Source: Hansfordia pulvinata (lineage: Eukaryota > Ascomycota > Sordariomycetes > Xylariales). Taken from it: a stretch of 64,000 nucleotides of DNA. Within the stretch, counting starts at the first letter, position 1; each line of letters opens with the position of its first letter. The position numbers and the translations under genes are program-made. Below are positions 57,801-64,000 of the stretch, one piece after another. A model generated the notes under the pieces. That model ran no database searches, was not told the origin of the DNA, and saw nothing but the letters and a program-made list of their open reading frames with translations. Location of the stretch: positions 186,001 to 250,000 of the forward strand of contig BJKQ01000015.1 in the NCBI GenBank assembly GCA_006538405.1. Direction: 5' to 3'.

Positions 57801-58930
57801 CAATCAACCGCCCCGAATTGCTCGCCCGTCCTTCTGTAGCTTCGGCCGCCCCGCTTGTACAGCTACAGCTACGAGTACAGATCCCCGCCACGTTTACGAG
57901 TATCCGATTGTAAGTCCACGAACTTGGGCCATCGAGTATCTCCATTACTAGGAGATGTGTGTTAACGAATCTGCCCACCAGGCTCTCAAGATGCCACAAC
58001 TTGCTCTATAGATCATTATATAGGTGTTACTGGCAGCTGTCATGAATTCATTGAAAGTCATATCGCTACATGAGCGAGTCTCGGATAACCAACTTGTCAA
58101 TGTTCTTGTTGGCGGGCAGGCACCCGGGGAGGTACATCTCGAAACATAAGTATCGCACGTCTTGATGGCCAATACAATGTACCTATAAGTAGCGTAGGTA
58201 GCTTTGCTGACTCCTACCTACAAGTACCCGTAGACCTCTCGTACGCGGACTGGACTCTGATCTCCGATATACCTCACGAGTCCAGATTGCTCGTAGCACG
58301 AGGTCCATGGATGCTTTTAAGATACCTCCATGCCTGCCATGCCTTGCCCTCATGAAATCCCGGATGGTCTGGCTGAAGCCATTGGCATCCGCTGAGGAGA
58401 GTACATAAGGTAATAAGCAGGCGAACGGCCAGTTCACTAAGGTTCGCTGGAATTTTTCTTGGCAGGGTATCCATGGATGTAGCTGTTGGAGCTGCGCGGT
58501 ACTGGGCAGGAGCTGTCCGAGCAGGTACATTCCCAGCATGAGAAGATACTTGCCCGGCATCTTGGGGACTAGCTCTGGCGGTCGCCCCAAAATATCCCGA
58601 CCCGGATCTGGCAGCGGTAGCGGGGGCCACCAGGGCAGGCGTGGCAGCCCCGGCCACCGCCTTCTTCCCCCCTTTGTTGGCTCTGAAGCTGGCGGCGCCC
58701 AAGTACGGGTACCAGAGAGCTGGGTTGCGGGAACGCTCGACTTTGGGACTTGCGCATTGCAGGTACGATGCTCTACTTGTATGTACGTTGTCCTGTCTGG
58801 TGATTTCCGTCGGCGTCTCCTCTGCCTGGGCCCTGGGCCAAAGTTCGGCTTCGACTCTAGATCCAGGAATCATTACGGACCTGTAGGCTGGTGCTGGCTG
58901 GCATGCATCCATTCACGCCGGCCCAATCGA

Positions 58931-58945
58931 GGGGGGGGGGGGGGG
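58931..58945. repeat. 15-base G homopolymer
   Basis: Uninterrupted G run in intergenic DNA; length uncertain in this assembly. Confidence 0.85.
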
Positions 58946-59269
58946 CCTTGCTAGGTTCCATGGCCACACTTGGGGGCACGGCGGTGGTGATGCGCGGCCG
59001 TGTGCTGGAGGTACGGACGCTTGGCGGCAGAGAGGCAACATGAGCTGGCCAGGTGCAATCGGGCAGTACGAGTATTGATGGAGACTGGACGGAGCTGAGC
59101 CGGGATCAAAATGTACCCCTCGTACTTTACGCGGCCGTCGCTCTAGGTTCACTATTGGCAAAGTACCTGTACGGGTACCTGTTTCCCACCTCGCCGTCCA
59201 ATGTCCACCTCAGGCCCGGGCGATTAGGGGGGAGGGGAGGTCCTCCTGGCTCTGGCTGGGCTGGGCCGG

Positions 59270-59577
59270 GCTGGGCTAACTGGACTGGCTCTCACCCTCT
59301 CTTTGGCTTGGCCTATTCCCTCCTCGCCCTCGCGGCTGCGCCCACACCCACATTTCGACTCCTCCTCCTCCTACCCGACCCAACCTCACCAACGGTCACC
59401 CCCGACTTTCTACAAAAAACAACACCTTTCCTCACCCGGGAATATCTCTTTGCACTCCAAGGCATCGAGACTCTTCTTCTCTCCTCGCCCCCCTCTGTAC
59501 GCCCTGGGTTCCACGTGAGCTCCTCGCCCTCCTCACACCTCTCACCCATACCACCAGACACCCCGTAATCCGTCACC
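59270..59577 (+). promoter_or_regulatory. CT-rich actin promoter
   Basis: Long pyrimidine stretches (CTCCTCCTCCTCC, CTTCTTCTCTCC) directly upstream of the actin ATG, which itself has a CACC context. Typical of highly expressed fungal genes lacking a TATA box. Confidence 0.45.
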
Positions 59578-61461
<1,884 letters not shown>

Positions 61462-62724
61462 GGTAGGCTGACCTCCCCCGCTGCCCGCCCGAGGGCGCTT
61501 GGATCATTGCAGGGTTGCTGACAGGGTTATGCTAGCTACTGAAAAGTGCCGAACCGCCACCCTCTTCACGAGCTCACGATAGGTCAAACGGGGTTTCTAG
61601 TAGCAGCGCGAGTGCATTGCGCTTGCGAACGCGCTCCGGACGGGTCTCATGTTTGCAAAAAGGTCTGATAGTGATCAAGAAATTGGGGAGTCGCCGCCCC
61701 AAGAAAAAAGACAGTATGAGGTGCTTTGTTTTCAGGAGGCAATTCGTGTGTTAGGAGACGGGTAGACAAATACTGCAGCAGCTGTGGAAAACCATCATAT
61801 ACTACTTTGTTTTTCGGTTACGTCTGTTGAATTCGTAGCATCGACCGTCGTGGACTGCCGGGTGTGATAGTTTACCGTAGAAATCTTCGATTCACGTCCA
61901 GTTGACAGATCGCACCTCAGTGAGTTGGTATGGTGAATTAGGTTATTTGTACGGATGCTCTTTATTGCAGCAATATCAAGTTCGAGTCTCAAAACCACAC
62001 CTCCCATGTCTTTCAAGCGCACAAATCAGCTCGAGTACCTCTATCTGCTGTTCGGTATTGTTGAGCTTCTCATGTGGGCCAATCTTCCTCATCAGGTCAG
62101 AATGACAGCCCAGGTCTGCGGGAGAACAAGAATCCCTACAAAATGTACGAACAAGCCGACTCAAGCCCGAGAAGGCTCGAGGAGTTCGCGGGTCGGCCGT
62201 TGGCTCTGTACTCAACGTTGCTGTTGGTGGGCTCTCCCATGCCCTGTGGCATACACTGGCCTTGCTCCGCAGCTACAGGCTGCCGCATAAGCAGCAGCGG
62301 CAGGGAGGGAGGCCGCGGGGCAAACCCGCATGGCCTTGCCGATCGCAGAGCCGCAGTCGCAGCAGCCAGCACGAAGTGGCTCGAGGATACACGCGTGGCA
62401 TGCACGCTTCTAGCTCGGCGGCAGCGTTCGCGTCATGGTGTCAGAGGTAGGCTTGTGCCATTCCGGAAACCTGCCAGAATGATCGCGAGCTTGGGAGCGG
62501 TACCCTGGCTTTCGCGTCGCGCCGGGGCGGGATCGTCTTGCTCCTTCACAATTTTGCGCGTCTCTGTACGCGCGTGTGAACGAGGCGACAAGCGAAGGCG
62601 AACCGGGTTCTCTGTCGGCGTTGGCTCGGAGGTTTTGGGGACGGTACTCGTTGTTGGACGGGGCGCGCCGGGATCGGATCGTGCTGCGGAGCGAACTTGC
62701 AGATTCGGAGGGGTGTCGTTTTCT
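61462..62724. other. Intergenic region after actin
   Basis: Actin 3' untranslated region, then sequence opposite the end of the minus-strand release-factor-like gene. No separate gene supported; the plus-strand frame at 62074-62808 overlaps that gene antisense and is not accepted. Confidence 0.6.
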
Positions 62725-63471
62725 TCAGCGGGAGTCGTCTTTCCGTGTTCTGATGGGCAGTGCGCCCTCGGAGCCCGGCCCGGGGAGCTCATTGCCTGTC
62801 GCGTCTGATGGCCAGGCCGCTTGTCTATCACGGAGCCCGGCTTCGTGTCCTTCCTCCTCCAGCTCACCAATCTCCTCTCCCTCGAGCTCGAACTCGTCGC
62901 CCTCTCCTCCGACGGCGGCGCGCTGCTGCTGCTGCTGCTTCTCCTCCTCGAGGCGGCGGTACTTGCGGCGGGCCTTCTTGGCGGAGGAGGCGGCCTTCTT
63001 GCCCTTGCGGGCGGCGACGACGGCGCTGCGGCTCTGGTCGCCGCGGGCCATGTCGTCGAGGCGGTCGGCGAGGAGCTGGCGAGCGATGGCGCGGTTCTGG
63101 GACCGCGAGCGCGTGGCCTGGCTCTTGACGACGACGCCCGTGGGCGTGTGGCGCAGCTGGACGGCGCTGTTGGTCTTGTTGATCTTCTGGCCCCCCGGCC
63201 CGCTGCCCTTGAGGAAGAACTCCTCGATCTCGCCCTCGGGAGGGGGCTTGGGTCGGGGAGGGTTCGGGGTCTTGTCGCGGTTGGCGACGCGGAGGGGCGA
63301 GTGCCGGGTCGTGAAGGGGGCGTGGCGGGCGCGGGCGCGGGCGAGGGCGCGGGGGGCAGGGATGGCGGTGGTGGCGGCGGTACTGGGGAGGGCGGGTAGG
63401 GCGAAGGGGCTGCTGTGGCCGGGGCGCAGGAGGACTCCGGGGGAGGCGCCGCGGCGGAGGAGGGAGAGCAT
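62725..63471 (-). CDS. Mitochondrial class-I release-factor-like protein (GGQ domain; ribosome-rescue type)
   Basis: Single exon, 248 residues. The N-terminus is Arg/Ala/Ser-rich without acids (to about residue 60), a good mitochondrial presequence. The compact catalytic domain is read as EIEEFFLKGSGPGGQKINKT, with the GGQ tripeptide that triggers peptidyl-tRNA hydrolysis, then SAVQLRHTPTGVVVKSQATRS and SQNRAIARQLLADRLDDM. A Lys/Arg-rich tail (GKKAASSAKKARRKYRR) follows, as in rescue factors of the C12orf65/MTRFR and yeast Rso55 group, which act on stalled mitoribosomes and lack stop-codon recognition domains. The last 70 residues are acidic and have no recognised counterpart. Codon-recognition domains of full RF1/RF2 are absent. 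Confidence 0.85.
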   Translation of the reverse strand: MLSLLRRGASPGVLLRPGHSSPFALPALPSTAATTAIPAPRALARARARHAPFTTRHSPLRVANRDKTPNPPRPKPPPEGEIEEFFLKGSGPGGQKINKTNSAVQLRHTPTGVVVKSQATRSRSQNRAIARQLLADRLDDMARGDQSRSAVVAARKGKKAASSAKKARRKYRRLEEEKQQQQQRAAVGGEGDEFELEGEEIGELEEEGHEAGLRDRQAAWPSDATGNELPGPGSEGALPIRTRKDDSR

Positions 63472-64000
63472 CGTCGGTTCGGTCGGCTGATCGTTTGGTC
63501 AACTGGGGATTCCGGGCCGAGTGTTGTTGGTGACGATGATCGAGAAACGGAAGTTTTAGCGCTGTCGGCGCATGTCATACCATGCACGCCAGGGTCCATC
63601 CAGCCCAGCCCAGCCCAGCCTATGGCGGTGGCGTCTTGTGGCCGCGTTCAGGGGCGCGTCCCGTCTGGACGGATGGCGTTTCATTTACGGATTGTGCCCG
63701 GCCAATCTCCCGTCCAGGAAACGGATGCGGCAAGACGGGTCCAGAAGGGCCGACCGGTTGGCGCGTCGTCTGTGGGCAACGGACCCTCCAACTTGTCCGT
63801 ATAGGCGTCGCGACACGGTGGAATATGCCTCTTTCAAGTCATAATGTGGCTGCCTGGTGGGAGCGGAGAACTAGCCATGTGTGAAAAACCCGTCGGTGTG
63901 TCTGCCTAAATGGCGCTGATTACCTTACTTAAGGTATTGGGTCATTACCATGGCAATCCAATGTGAAGCCATCAGATGCGGGAGAGACGTGCCGCCCGAA
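63472..64000. other. Intergenic region at the window edge
   Basis: Promoter side of the release-factor-like gene, with a CCCAG tandem word at about 63,599-63,620. No gene visible before the window ends. Confidence 0.55.

Larger units (their letters stand above)
54860..59577. other. Long intergenic region
   Basis: 4.7 kb, the longest gene-free stretch here. It carries the densest set of TACGAGTACTCGTA palindromes (55527-55540, 56388-56401, 56468-56481, 57545-57556, 57600-57612), GGTAGGTA tandem words (about 56,452-56,470) and a 15-base G run (58931-58945). A minus-strand frame of 309 codons at 57070-57999 runs through the palindromes, has no recognisable domain and is not accepted. The last 300 bp are the CT-rich actin promoter. 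Confidence 0.55.

Noticed and set aside
57070..57999. 309-codon minus-strand frame in intergenic DNA
   Set aside because: Runs through the palindromic words, no recognisable domain, starts only weakly; treated as chance, though RNA evidence could change this.

Overview
The window looks like a euchromatic chromosome segment from a filamentous ascomycete, most likely a sordariomycete. It is GC-rich. Introns are short (about 50-200 nt) with GTRNGT donors and CTAAC/CTGAC-type branch sites. Promoters are pyrimidine-rich, proteins carry long Gln/Ser/Pro-rich stretches, and the genes have clear fungal orthologues. I saw no rRNA, transposon, CRISPR array, prophage or biosynthetic cluster. The species cannot be named from this alone.

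Layout, left to right: SCC4/MAU2 cohesin loader with a polyQ N-terminus (806-4200, +); intron-containing tRNA-Gly(CCC) (4939-5021, -); GET4 (5973-7197, +); an unrecognised conserved-looking protein (7351-8134, -); RAI1 (9230-11176, +); a tiny secreted six-cysteine protein (11553-11815, -); an EHT1/EEB1-like alpha/beta hydrolase (12976-14686, -); RPL4 (16324-17511, +); an aromatic/aminoadipate-type aminotransferase (17976-20549, -); a MET12-type methylenetetrahydrofolate reductase (23079-25109, +); a protein with a C-terminal Zn2Cys6 motif (26116-28191, +); a secreted protein (29911-30657, +); intron-containing tRNA-Glu(CTC) (31172-31269, -); an ULP2-type SUMO protease (33011-36906, +); SPC3 (37641-38510, -); TOM40 (40145-41343, -); a 6-phosphofructo-2-kinase with a degenerate phosphatase half (43568-45733, +); a possible small membrane protein (45966-46535, +); a ubiquitin-specific protease with a CaaX end (46573-49332, -); MRPL7/uL5m (52202-53523, +); FES1 (54098-54859, -); actin (59578-61461, +); a mitochondrial GGQ release-factor-like protein (62725-63471, -).

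The genes are mostly unlinked housekeeping functions: cohesion, tail-anchored protein insertion, RNA 5'-end quality control, cytosolic and mitochondrial translation, protein import and secretion, one-carbon and amino-acid metabolism, SUMO/ubiquitin removal, and the cytoskeleton. No operon-like logic is expected. The accessory flavour comes from the two secreted proteins, the Zn2Cys6-like protein and the long intergenic tracts.

Two things matter for anyone using the annotation. First, at least five genes carry apparent one-base deletions in short C/G runs (three in RPL4 alone), which looks like uncorrected long-read or homopolymer error rather than biology. Second, intergenic DNA repeatedly carries the palindrome TACGAGTACTCGTA and GGTAGGTA-type repeats, and a block at about 25,033-25,753 is almost free of CpG inside otherwise CpG-rich DNA. 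All protein names come from recognising sequence by eye; no database search was run.
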